Part shown: positions 1 to 5,996 of the stretch, in pieces | Layout: each line of letters begins with the position of its first letter | How positions within the stretch are numbered: position 1 is the first letter of the stretch | From: Methanobacteriota archaeon | Lineage (GTDB): Archaea > Thermoplasmatota > Poseidoniia > Poseidoniales > Thalassarchaeaceae | NCBI GenBank assembly: GCA_002712575.1 | Contig: PATZ01000049.1 | Location: 6,554-14,456 of the forward strand | DNA length: 7,903 nt | Reading direction: 5' to 3' | The notes under the pieces: model-generated | The model's database searches: none | What the model saw: the letters and a program-made list of their open reading frames with translations, nothing else | What the model was told of the DNA's origin: nothing | Program-made: the position numbers and the translations under genes

Positions 1-302
1 GTCAAGGTTTCTAAAACACTCCACTGATTAGCCATTAATCGGAATATTTCTGTAATTCTGGTGAGATGGTCTACCGCCTTCGGTATCTCATTTTCTGGTA
101 CATTTTCTTGGTTTAATATATCTCTAACCTCTCGCAATTCTCTAATAATTTGCTTAAACCACAACTCAAATGTTTGATGAACTACAATAAAGTGCATTTC
201 ATCATTTGAAATACCTCTTTCTTCGCCTTGTAGGGCTAGTAATTTTGATAATTGTAAATATTCTCCATATGTCCAATTTCTAGATTCTGGGCTGCCACTC
301 AT
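1..302 (-). CDS. kynA: Tryptophan 2,3-dioxygenase, N-terminal part (cut by window edge)
   Basis: This gene starts at ATG 302 and runs off the left edge after 100 complete codons. The enzyme is a cytosolic heme dioxygenase that opens the indole ring of L-tryptophan with O2 to give N-formylkynurenine, the first step of the kynurenine pathway. The visible part carries family landmarks in the expected order: WTYGEYLQL at residues 10-18, with the two aromatic residues Y12 and Y15; then DEMHFIVVHQTFELWFKQ at 34-51. In that block H42 matches the distal heme-pocket histidine and F38 the neighbouring substrate-pocket phenylalanine (H55 and F51 in the Xanthomonas enzyme). The block at 86-100 (FRLMANQWSVLETL) matches the helix that follows in the family. 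GGAG lies four bases before the ATG, which supports this start. The proximal heme histidine lies outside the window. The gene is divergent from the acetyltransferase at 382. The family assignment is strong; the physiological role is inferred. Confidence 0.9.
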   Translation of the reverse strand, partial: MSGSPESRNWTYGEYLQLSKLLALQGEERGISNDEMHFIVVHQTFELWFKQIIRELREVRDILNQENVPENEIPKAVDHLTRITEIFRLMANQWSVLETL

Positions 303-306
303 ATAT

Positions 307-310
307 CTCC
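307..310 (-). promoter_or_regulatory. Shine-Dalgarno site of kynA
   Basis: Read on the minus strand, GGAG is followed by ATAT and then the ATG at 302. The four-base spacer is short but workable, and the site supports that ATG as the start. No comparable site precedes the divergent acetyltransferase. Confidence 0.5.
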
Positions 311-342
311 GGTGTCGTCCCCATTTGAAGTATTACCTCTTA

Positions 343-356
343 TTAGAAAATTCTAA
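343..356. promoter_or_regulatory. Perfect palindrome in the kynA/acetyltransferase divergent promoter
   Basis: TTAGAA-AA-TTCTAA is a perfect inverted repeat (6 + 2 + 6) in the 79-base gap between two divergent genes. It lies 41 bases upstream of the kynA ATG and 25 bases upstream of the acetyltransferase ATG. It could be a dimeric regulator site serving both genes. It also overlaps the only reasonable TATA-like stretch for a leaderless acetyltransferase transcript (TTCTAAAAT at 351-359, about 25 bases before the ATG). In such AT-rich DNA a 12-base match can arise by chance, so the operator reading is tentative. Confidence 0.3.
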
Positions 357-381
357 AATAGTAAATATTATCGCTTAAATT

Positions 382-975
382 ATGTACAAAGTAGACGAAG
401 AACTACCAAAACCATTTAAATTTGAATTACCATATCAATTACTTATGGTTGAAGAAGGTTTAGAATTACTACAAATCAATTTAGAAAATAAAAATGAATT
501 ATTTTCATTGATTGATATAAATCGAAATTATTTAAGAAAATGGCTTCCATGGCTTGATGATATTCGTTCCGTTAAAGATCTTGAAAAACAAATTTCCACA
601 TCTATTGAAGAGTATCTTAATGGTCAAGGAATAAGTTATTCAATAAAATTAAACAATAAAATAATAGGAAATATTAGTCTAAACTGGATTGATTATAATA
701 ATAGATCATGTGGGATTGGTTATTGGATTTCTGAAAACTTTATGGGCCATGGTTTCATGACAAAATGTTGTTCTAGATTGATGCAACATTGCTTCAACGA
801 TCTGAATATGCATCGTTTTGTAATTGAAGTTGCTACAGGAAACATTCCAAGTATATCTGTCGCACAACGTTTAGGTATGAGGCTAGAGGGATGTAATGTA
901 GACAGAGAATGGTTATATGATCATTATGTGGATAGTAATATGTATGCCATAACATATCCAGAATTTAATTGTTAA
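382..975 (+). CDS. GNAT-family N-acetyltransferase, RimJ/RimL-like
   Basis: This 197-residue protein fits the GNAT fold of the RimJ/RimL group (COG1670), cytosolic enzymes that move acetyl from acetyl-CoA to the N-terminus of ribosomal proteins or to other amines. Residues 28-60 match the family start, including the hallmark NYLRKWLPWLDD at 49-60. Motif A is GIGYWISENFMGHGFMTKCC at 111-130, with G122 and G124 in the pyrophosphate-binding loop. The later block NIPSISVAQRLGMRLEG at 154-170 matches the family pattern N..S..vA.klGm..eG. The first 25 residues are extra relative to typical members, and ATG 445 (M22) is an alternative start. No SD site precedes ATG 382, so the transcript may be leaderless. 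The 3' end overlaps the convergent rqcH gene by 11 bases. A ribosomal substrate is suggested only by family resemblance; small-molecule or antibiotic acetylation cannot be excluded. Confidence 0.87.
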   Translation: MYKVDEELPKPFKFELPYQLLMVEEGLELLQINLENKNELFSLIDINRNYLRKWLPWLDDIRSVKDLEKQISTSIEEYLNGQGISYSIKLNNKIIGNISLNWIDYNNRSCGIGYWISENFMGHGFMTKCCSRLMQHCFNDLNMHRFVIEVATGNIPSISVAQRLGMRLEGCNVDREWLYDHYVDSNMYAITYPEFNC

Positions 976-3109
976 TAATTAATCCATGATTTTCTAAGGT
1001 ACATCCTCCAGGAGGTAGGCATGATAAAATATCCTCCTGTGCAAGTCCAGTTGCCTTGGATATTTTGTTAGCCAAAATCTCCTTTTTTTCTTTGCTGGGA
1101 ATTATTTTACCCCACCTTAGGAATATTTTCGATATTGTCTCAGGCGTTCCGAGTATTGGAAGGGGAATCCCATTTATTAGTCCAATTCCAATGCCCATAT
1201 TGAGTGAAATATCTTTATGCCAATTCCTCTTTCCTCTAACTACAAAACTCCCTCTTCCCAATGATTCGCCACTTTCAGTTGTTTTCGAAACCTGACTAGG
1301 TCGCGCATAAAAAGCAGTTGCTGCAGAACCCCCGCTCCCCCATGCCCGAGACCAACAAACAGCTATTTGAGCGGCTTCTTGATGTATTTTTTCGGAAAAA
1401 TCTCTAGCATCATGGATATCTTTGTTTAACTCTTGATTTATTTTTAATGACACCACGCCATCAGGTAATTTTTCATTGGTTACTTTCACAACTTCCAAAC
1501 CCTCATTTAGTTTTAGAGAGCACGATGGCGCACCATGTAAATCTGCATGAAAATATAAATCAGTAGAATTAAGATGCTTTTTTACTAAGGCATCATTCCC
1601 TTTTGCATCCTTTCCTCCAATAATCAAGCTACCATTACTCAATATTGCCCATCTATATTTTTCAAACCAGAATTTTTTATTACGTTTTGCAATCTTTAAT
1701 TTGCCTGCAGCAGTATTTTTTGCCACTTTTTTTTCTTCTCTTAATTTTGATATTTCTGTATTTTCTAACGCTTTTTTTGCCCCATTTGCTTTGTTCTTTT
1801 GAATACGCGCATCTTCAAAATATCTTTGAGCATTCTGATGTACACTTTTTTCAACATCAAGAGTAACGCTAGTAGCAGGTTCTCCTTCTTCATCTGGTAA
1901 ATAGGCTACAATGGTTCTTTTTGAAGGATTAATTTTACCTATCCACGGAATTTGTCCTATCTTTTTCTCAATTGATTGCCAATTTTCATTTTCTATTGCT
2001 TTATTAAATTGTCCTAAAATATTATTCACATGACTCCAATTTTCTTGAATAGATTTACCTATCTCTTGATTAATTGCTGCTCTTTGTAAGAATTTATCAA
2101 TTGCCGATTTTTGTTGCTCTGATCTTCTTTCTAGTTTCGCTCTTTTTTCTCCTTCATCATTCCCTGATTGAATTAATTTTTCCTCTTCTCTCCGGATAAA
2201 TGCTGCGGCATCATACATGCCATATATAATATCAAAGCCTGAGGAAAGAGTCTCTAAATTTGAAGATAATTCTGCATTGAGGGATGGAACATTAATAGGT
2301 GCAATTTCTTCTATTCGAGTTATCAAATCTTCTTTCTCTTCAATATCTGTACTTTCATTCCATTTTTTCAAAGAATCATTATCTTTCATCCATATAATGG
2401 CATTATTTTTATTCTCAAGTTCATAAATCATACCTTTAATCGATTTTTCAAGTAAATCTATTTGCTCTTTGGTCATTGAATTAGAGATAATATTTTCATC
2501 TAGATTTGCATTCGAACAAGCAATACTCCCATATAAAGATCCAAAACTTGCACGCACTGCCAAAGTTCTAATTAAATCATGTTCACTATTACGCAAAAGT
2601 TCTTCTAAGTCATTTCTTTTCATTTCACGAGGGTTAAATGCTTCTGGAGGAGGCGTATAATCAAGCCCTTTTTTCAAAGATCTGGTAGAATACTTAGCAT
2701 GTGTAAGCGGCTGAATTATTTTACCCTGGTGATCAACTAGTAGGACGTTACCATCTCTAAATAATTCTATTATTATTTTTATTTTTCCTGAACCTTTCTC
2801 AAATACAAGCTCTATTATACGATCAAAACCAAATTGATTCACTTCTAATAATCTAGCATTACTGAGATATTTACGAATTATCATAGCAAATTGTGATGGC
2901 TTAGATGGCATTGGCCTATCACGGTAGGAAGTATACAACCTCTTCCCTCTAACTATTACTAAATCAGTGGAGGGTAAGCCCTTTCTATTTAACTTTAAAA
3001 CCACCTGTTCATAATGAGGCTGGTACGCCTTTCTCATTCTCGCACCTATCATTTTAGAAAGCTCAGATACGATACATGCCACATCGAAGGATGATAACTT
3101 GTCACGCAT
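965..3109 (-). CDS. rqcH: RqcH / NFACT ribosome quality-control protein (Rqc2/NEMF homologue)
   Basis: RqcH binds 50S subunits obstructed by peptidyl-tRNA and recruits tRNA so that the stalled chain gets a C-terminal tail (alanine in Bacillus). Numbering here is from ATG 3109 (714 residues). NFACT-N has the family's key residues D9 (in SSFD) and D96-R97 (in FGFDR), matching D9, D98 and R99 of yeast Rqc2. A helix-hairpin-helix region follows at about 170-205. Two long charged coiled-coil arms span about 300-390 and 420-480, with a beta segment between them. NFACT-R (DUF814) spans about 479-630, with FEKYRW, IGGKDAKGND at 497-506, HADLHGAP at 520-527, RPSQVSKT at 603-610 and VVRGKRNW at 623-630. 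A small C-terminal domain ends in LPPGG. An ATG 30 bases upstream (3139) is in frame, but D9 alignment favours 3109. It is the last gene of a three-gene operon, about 55 bases after the hydrolase stop. Confidence 0.93.
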   Translation of the reverse strand: MRDKLSSFDVACIVSELSKMIGARMRKAYQPHYEQVVLKLNRKGLPSTDLVIVRGKRLYTSYRDRPMPSKPSQFAMIIRKYLSNARLLEVNQFGFDRIIELVFEKGSGKIKIIIELFRDGNVLLVDHQGKIIQPLTHAKYSTRSLKKGLDYTPPPEAFNPREMKRNDLEELLRNSEHDLIRTLAVRASFGSLYGSIACSNANLDENIISNSMTKEQIDLLEKSIKGMIYELENKNNAIIWMKDNDSLKKWNESTDIEEKEDLITRIEEIAPINVPSLNAELSSNLETLSSGFDIIYGMYDAAAFIRREEEKLIQSGNDEGEKRAKLERRSEQQKSAIDKFLQRAAINQEIGKSIQENWSHVNNILGQFNKAIENENWQSIEKKIGQIPWIGKINPSKRTIVAYLPDEEGEPATSVTLDVEKSVHQNAQRYFEDARIQKNKANGAKKALENTEISKLREEKKVAKNTAAGKLKIAKRNKKFWFEKYRWAILSNGSLIIGGKDAKGNDALVKKHLNSTDLYFHADLHGAPSCSLKLNEGLEVVKVTNEKLPDGVVSLKINQELNKDIHDARDFSEKIHQEAAQIAVCWSRAWGSGGSAATAFYARPSQVSKTTESGESLGRGSFVVRGKRNWHKDISLNMGIGIGLINGIPLPILGTPETISKIFLRWGKIIPSKEKKEILANKISKATGLAQEDILSCLPPGGCTLENHGLIINN

Positions 3110-3164
3110 ACCTATCGAACCATCCTGTAAAGGCATCATTCATCAGCCAATCGCTTATTTTTAA

Positions 3165-4022
3165 CTATGATAAGGTATTATGAAACTCTTCGATTTCTTT
3201 TAGGACTGCTGCTTCATGTGCATATTGATTACTAGGTATATTGATTAATTCACAATTAGGTAATTTTTTACTAATTTCAATTACTCCATCTAATGCATGT
3301 AATTTATCCGACTCTGCAGACAAGATAGCAGAAGAAATATTATTTTCCGGAAATTCAAGATTCATTTCATAATCTATATTATATTTTGCAGAGAGCCTCA
3401 TTCTCAATAAATCTTGAGCTTTAAACATCCTTCTGTATCTTATTTTTTGACCCTCTTCCTTTAAACGTTTTTCAAGAGCAAATAGGACTATTTTATTCAA
3501 TACTGGATATATAAATCTAGGAACAGGAAATCTGAGGAATAAATTAGCCCAAAGAGGTGGCTTAAAATTAACATTTGGGCCTATGAGAATTGCAGATCTT
3601 CCTCCTATTGTTTCTTTTTGAAAACCTTCTAGTAAGATTGTTGCACCCAGTGAAGAAGCAAACCAGTCTACTTCATTCATTTTTAGCTCAAAAAATCTTA
3701 TCACCTCAATCAAATCTTTTGCGTGTTCACTCATTCGGAAATCATTTTTATTAATTTTTTTCTGTATTATTGCACTTTTCTTTTCCCGTGTCTCAACATA
3801 AATTATCGGCCTTCTAGAGACCCATTTAGATAATAATGGCCGCCATCCTTCGAAAACAGACCCCCATCCCGGTATCATTATTAGTTGATTTTTATTCTCC
3901 GAAGTATAATTTATTGGAGTCCATTTTAAAATTCTTAATTTTACACCTCTTCCAACATCAACATAAATTTCCTCACAAAGGGATTCAGGCAATTCAGGAA
4001 TAATGCTCCATTCGTCTTCCAT
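3165..4022 (-). CDS. Alpha/beta-fold hydrolase of unknown substrate
   Basis: This cytosolic alpha/beta hydrolase has 285 residues counted from ATG 4022. Visible fold marks are an oxyanion-hole strand and loop, LIMIPGWGSVFEGW (47-60), and the nucleophile elbow F-A-S-S-L-G with S124. The probable acid is D239, in LSAESDKLH, and the probable base is H269, in NQYAHEA near the end. The segment between elbow and acid (about 150-220) is rich in basic and hydrophobic residues and probably forms the lid. The layout recalls BioH/thioesterase-like carboxylesterases, but nothing seen fixes the substrate. GTG at 4031 is also in frame; it forms part of GAGTGAG, a plausible SD site five bases before ATG 4022, so ATG 4022 is preferred. 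The gene begins 14 bases after the Nudix-MBL stop and is clearly in that operon. There is no signal peptide. Confidence 0.85.
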   Translation of the reverse strand: MEDEWSIIPELPESLCEEIYVDVGRGVKLRILKWTPINYTSENKNQLIMIPGWGSVFEGWRPLLSKWVSRRPIIYVETREKKSAIIQKKINKNDFRMSEHAKDLIEVIRFFELKMNEVDWFASSLGATILLEGFQKETIGGRSAILIGPNVNFKPPLWANLFLRFPVPRFIYPVLNKIVLFALEKRLKEEGQKIRYRRMFKAQDLLRMRLSAKYNIDYEMNLEFPENNISSAILSAESDKLHALDGVIEISKKLPNCELINIPSNQYAHEAAVLKEIEEFHNTLS

Positions 4023-4026
4023 GAAT

Positions 4027-4033
4027 CTCACTC
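4027..4033 (-). promoter_or_regulatory. Shine-Dalgarno site deciding the hydrolase start
   Basis: On the minus strand GAGTGAG precedes ATG 4022. Its GTGA core pairs with the 3' end of archaeal 16S rRNA (GGTGA-type SD). Because this core contains the alternative GTG codon at 4031, it argues that GTG is a ribosome-binding base run rather than the start. Confidence 0.45.
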
Positions 4034-4036
4034 GCT

Positions 4037-5578
4037 TTATTTTAGATAATATTGGTCTCCAATTTTTTCAATTTTATTTTCCCTGATTAATGAATTAAGA
4101 TGAGATAATATTTGGTCATAGGCTAATGTCATATTCACATTCGGAGTATCCATGTAAACAAATTGTGATATTTCAGGTAAATATGTCTTATTTCCGTTCA
4201 ACGCCTGTATAATTTTCTCTATTCGATTTTTCCTATGCTTAATATATTTATTTAATAATTTCATAGGATTTGCAATCAATGGTCCATGCCCCGGAAATAA
4301 CATTTTAGGTTTCATTTTTTCCAATCTTTCAAGCCCATCAATATATTCTCTCATATCTCCTTCATCAGATGATACTAAAATAGTTCCAACACCAACACAA
4401 TTATCGCCACTAATAATGCCAGACTCACCATTTATGCAAATATGCCCAGGACAATGTCCCGGAGTCTCAATAATTGACCAAATACTTATGTCACTTAAAC
4501 CTCTTAATTTGAATTCATCTCCTTCAGTTAATACTTTACAATTTTCTTGAATGTTGAGATGGTCTAAAGTTTCTTTTGTCGCCCATATTGGAGCATCATA
4601 AATATTCATAATTTCTTTTATGTCTCCAATATGATCTGGGTGCTTATGGGTGAATATCGTTGCTAAAATATTTGATCCAGAACTTATTATTTCTGAAACC
4701 TTTTTTCGTAATTCTTTCAATTCTAATCCTCTAGCAGCAGGATCGATGATTATCCGTTCCCCTCCTTCTTCTCCCAAGATATAGCAATTAGTGTGAGTTG
4801 CAGGAGGCAATGTTTGAGTTTTAATTGGAAAGCATTCTACTAGAGGTGCAAACTCAATCCTGTGATATCCAGAAGGACGTTTTCGAGCCAGTGATTCACA
4901 AGCAAGATGTAAATTGCCAGTGTTGCTAATTTCAGATACCAAATCTTTCAACAAAGTTACAATTGGAGGAGGAATTCTAACTTCATTTTTCTCCCAAGAA
5001 TCTAGTAGTTCCTGCGGCTTCCACCATTTGAATTCATCAAATTCCGATCTTCCAGGGGGAAAAGTAGGGATTACATTATTTTCTGATAAACTTACATGAA
5101 AGAATCTGTTTTTAAATCTAATAGGCCCAAAAGGAGGCGTTTCTCTTTCAGAAATAACTTTAGTTTCAAAAGCTTGAATATTTATATCTCCATTTACAAT
5201 AATTTTCAACCAATTATTTTTATCACTACACAGCAAACTTCTTATTTCTTTATTGACAGATATCATTTTTCCATTCTTATTAGGAGTTAATCCTATTTCT
5301 TCAACCAATTCTCTTAATAGGGCTATTGTTGCAATCCTATCTATTCCCATCTCTGATAAAAAATCGGGGTATTCATCTCCTATCTTTTTATCTACTTTAC
5401 TTATTCCTCCTCCTGGGAATGTCCAAAAATCAGGAAAAGAAGGCATCTCTGATACTCTGTGGCCAAGTAATATTTCGTCTTGACCGTCAATTATCCTACT
5501 TACCACTGCAGATGCAGATAAATATGGCTTACTGACTTTTATATTTGGGATTTGATACCCCGCCGGTACCTCTCCCAT
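4037..5578 (-). CDS. Nudix hydrolase fused to LACTB2-like metallo-beta-lactamase fold protein
   Basis: This 513-residue protein joins two hydrolases. Residues 1-215 form a Nudix domain: strand AVVSRI and LLGHRV, then FWTFPGGGIS (51-60), then the helix RELVEEIGL (89-97), a perfect RE..EE.G metal-binding core. About 30 extra residues sit between the glycine loop and that helix. An inserted Nudix box and the later PPPIVTLL motif (203-210) recall NUDT19/RP2-type CoA pyrophosphatases. Residues 245-450 form an MBL domain with all zinc ligands present: THKHPDH (H311, H313, D315, H316), TPGH (H375), SGD (D392) and PGHGP (H431). The spacing and the ISHR-like YIKHR stretch (445-449) match LACTB2, a single-strand endoribonuclease in mitochondria; glyoxalase-II-like activity is an alternative. 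The C-terminus (455-513) looks like a winged helix. It is first in the operon with the hydrolase and rqcH. ATG 5578 is preceded by GAGGAG. Both activities are inferred. Confidence 0.9.
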   Translation of the reverse strand: MGEVPAGYQIPNIKVSKPYLSASAVVSRIIDGQDEILLGHRVSEMPSFPDFWTFPGGGISKVDKKIGDEYPDFLSEMGIDRIATIALLRELVEEIGLTPNKNGKMISVNKEIRSLLCSDKNNWLKIIVNGDINIQAFETKVISERETPPFGPIRFKNRFFHVSLSENNVIPTFPPGRSEFDEFKWWKPQELLDSWEKNEVRIPPPIVTLLKDLVSEISNTGNLHLACESLARKRPSGYHRIEFAPLVECFPIKTQTLPPATHTNCYILGEEGGERIIIDPAARGLELKELRKKVSEIISSGSNILATIFTHKHPDHIGDIKEIMNIYDAPIWATKETLDHLNIQENCKVLTEGDEFKLRGLSDISIWSIIETPGHCPGHICINGESGIISGDNCVGVGTILVSSDEGDMREYIDGLERLEKMKPKMLFPGHGPLIANPMKLLNKYIKHRKNRIEKIIQALNGNKTYLPEISQFVYMDTPNVNMTLAYDQILSHLNSLIRENKIEKIGDQYYLK

Positions 5579-5580
5579 GT

Positions 5581-5586
5581 CTCCTC
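5581..5586 (-). promoter_or_regulatory. Shine-Dalgarno site of the Nudix-MBL gene
   Basis: Read on the minus strand, GAGGAG precedes ATG 5578 with a two-base spacer. The spacing is short, but the match to the 16S rRNA tail is good and there is no other in-frame ATG until codon 45, so this start stands. Confidence 0.45.
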
Positions 5587-5654
5587 GAAGCGATACACAA
5601 TTTCAAACTCACCATAATAATCATTCAATAACTATCCACCTTTTCGCAATTCAT

Positions 5655-5683
5655 AAGTCGAGTACTTGGACTCGATTTTTTTT
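5655..5683 (+). terminator. Hairpin plus T8 tract in the divergent control region
   Basis: TCGAGT-ACTTGG-ACTCGA (5658-5675) is a perfect six-base-pair stem with a six-base loop. It is followed at once by eight T (5676-5683), and the stem can be extended by one G-U and two A-U pairs into the T run. It has the shape of an intrinsic terminator on the plus strand, yet no plus-strand gene ends just upstream. It could stop antisense transcription leaving the Nudix-MBL operon region, attenuate the leader of the small gene at 5704, or be a DNA palindrome for a regulator of either side. Archaeal termination needs mainly the T tract, which strengthens the stop-signal reading. Confidence 0.4.
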
Positions 5684-5692
5684 ATTATAAGT

Positions 5693-5697
5693 GAGGT
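5693..5697 (+). promoter_or_regulatory. Shine-Dalgarno site selecting a TTG start
   Basis: GAGGT, embedded in GTGAGGT, lies six bases before TTG 5704. Complementarity and spacing are both near ideal, and there is no ATG nearby. This site is the main reason to accept the 59-codon reading frame at 5704-5883 as a gene. Confidence 0.6.
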
Positions 5698-5703
5698 ATT
5701 TTT

Positions 5704-5883
5704 TTGAAACCACCTGAAACAATTGAAGAAGAGTTAGCCATAATTTCTGACGCCTTAGCAGCGGGAATAGATCCATTTAAGCCGATAAATAACCATTCTA
5801 GAATAGGAAAATTAGCCTTAGGATGGTTTCTAATATTATTAATGTTGAGCTGGGTTTCTCAAATCCTTTATCACTCAGTATGA
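5704..5883 (+). CDS. Small single-span membrane protein, TTG start, unknown function
   Basis: This 59-residue reading frame starts at TTG and ends at TGA 5881-5883. Its N-terminal part is soluble and acidic (PPETIEEELAIISDALAAGI at 3-22, probably helical), followed by a proline-rich turn with DPFKPI at 23-28. A basic patch (H31, R33, K36) comes next, then a hydrophobic helix LALGWFLILLMLSWVSQIL (37-55) and a short polar end. By the positive-inside rule the N-terminus should lie in the cytoplasm. A near-ideal GAGGT site six bases upstream and protein-like composition support it as real, although no family is recognised. It is divergent from the Nudix-MBL operon and lies 113 bases before the M14 peptidase gene on the same strand. 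It could be a regulator or subunit of a membrane complex, but nothing in the sequence says which. Confidence 0.65.
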   Translation: MKPPETIEEELAIISDALAAGIDPFKPINNHSRIGKLALGWFLILLMLSWVSQILYHSV

Positions 5884-5996
5884 ATATTTTCTTCTATTAT
5901 AATTATATAATTTTATCAAAATATATTTACTTATGAAATATATGATGCATAACAAAAGATGCGAATGATTCTAGGCAGTAACCCCTACAGCAGGTC
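5884..5996 (+). promoter_or_regulatory. AT-rich intergenic region with probable promoter of the M14 peptidase
   Basis: The 113 bases between the small membrane gene and the peptidase are very AT-rich. A T-rich run at 5886-5898 could end transcription of the small gene. Several TATA-like stretches follow: ATTATATAA at 5902-5910, AAAATATATTTA at 5918-5929, and AAATATAT at 5936-5943. The last would place a transcription start near 5965 and leave a leader of about 30 bases. The boxes cannot be ranked from sequence alone. Confidence 0.35.

Noticed and set aside
1005..1015. CCTCC-A-GGAGG inverted repeat as a terminator between convergent genes
   Set aside because: The one-base loop is too tight for a normal hairpin, there is no T tract after it, and it lies within conserved RqcH codons.
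1010..1071. Strong SD-like AGGAGGT followed by ATG 1021 and a 16-residue frame on the plus strand
   Set aside because: The match comes from the CCTCC-A-GGAGG inverted repeat that encodes the PPGG end motif of RqcH on the minus strand. The peptide is very short and has no other support.
1056..1295. 79-codon plus-strand reading frame inside rqcH
   Set aside because: It lies fully opposite the conserved NFACT-R coding region, whose motifs are intact on the minus strand. The plus-strand frames at 1645-1866, 2217-2426 and 2469-2660 are rejected for the same reason.
4914..5535. Several plus-strand frames of 61-76 codons
   Set aside because: All lie opposite the well-supported Nudix domain and show no family motifs.
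5539..5628. 29-residue minus-strand frame starting at TTG and overlapping the start of the Nudix-MBL gene
   Set aside because: The amino-acid sequence looks protein-like, but it is short, in another frame than the Nudix domain, has no SD at its TTG, and the Nudix-MBL gene has its own SD and a complete N-terminus. A frameshifted N-terminal extension was considered and is not needed.
5884..5996. Possible small RNA or riboswitch in the gap before the peptidase gene
   Set aside because: The region is almost pure AT with only short self-complementary runs such as AAATATATTT, and no stable multi-stem fold is apparent by eye.
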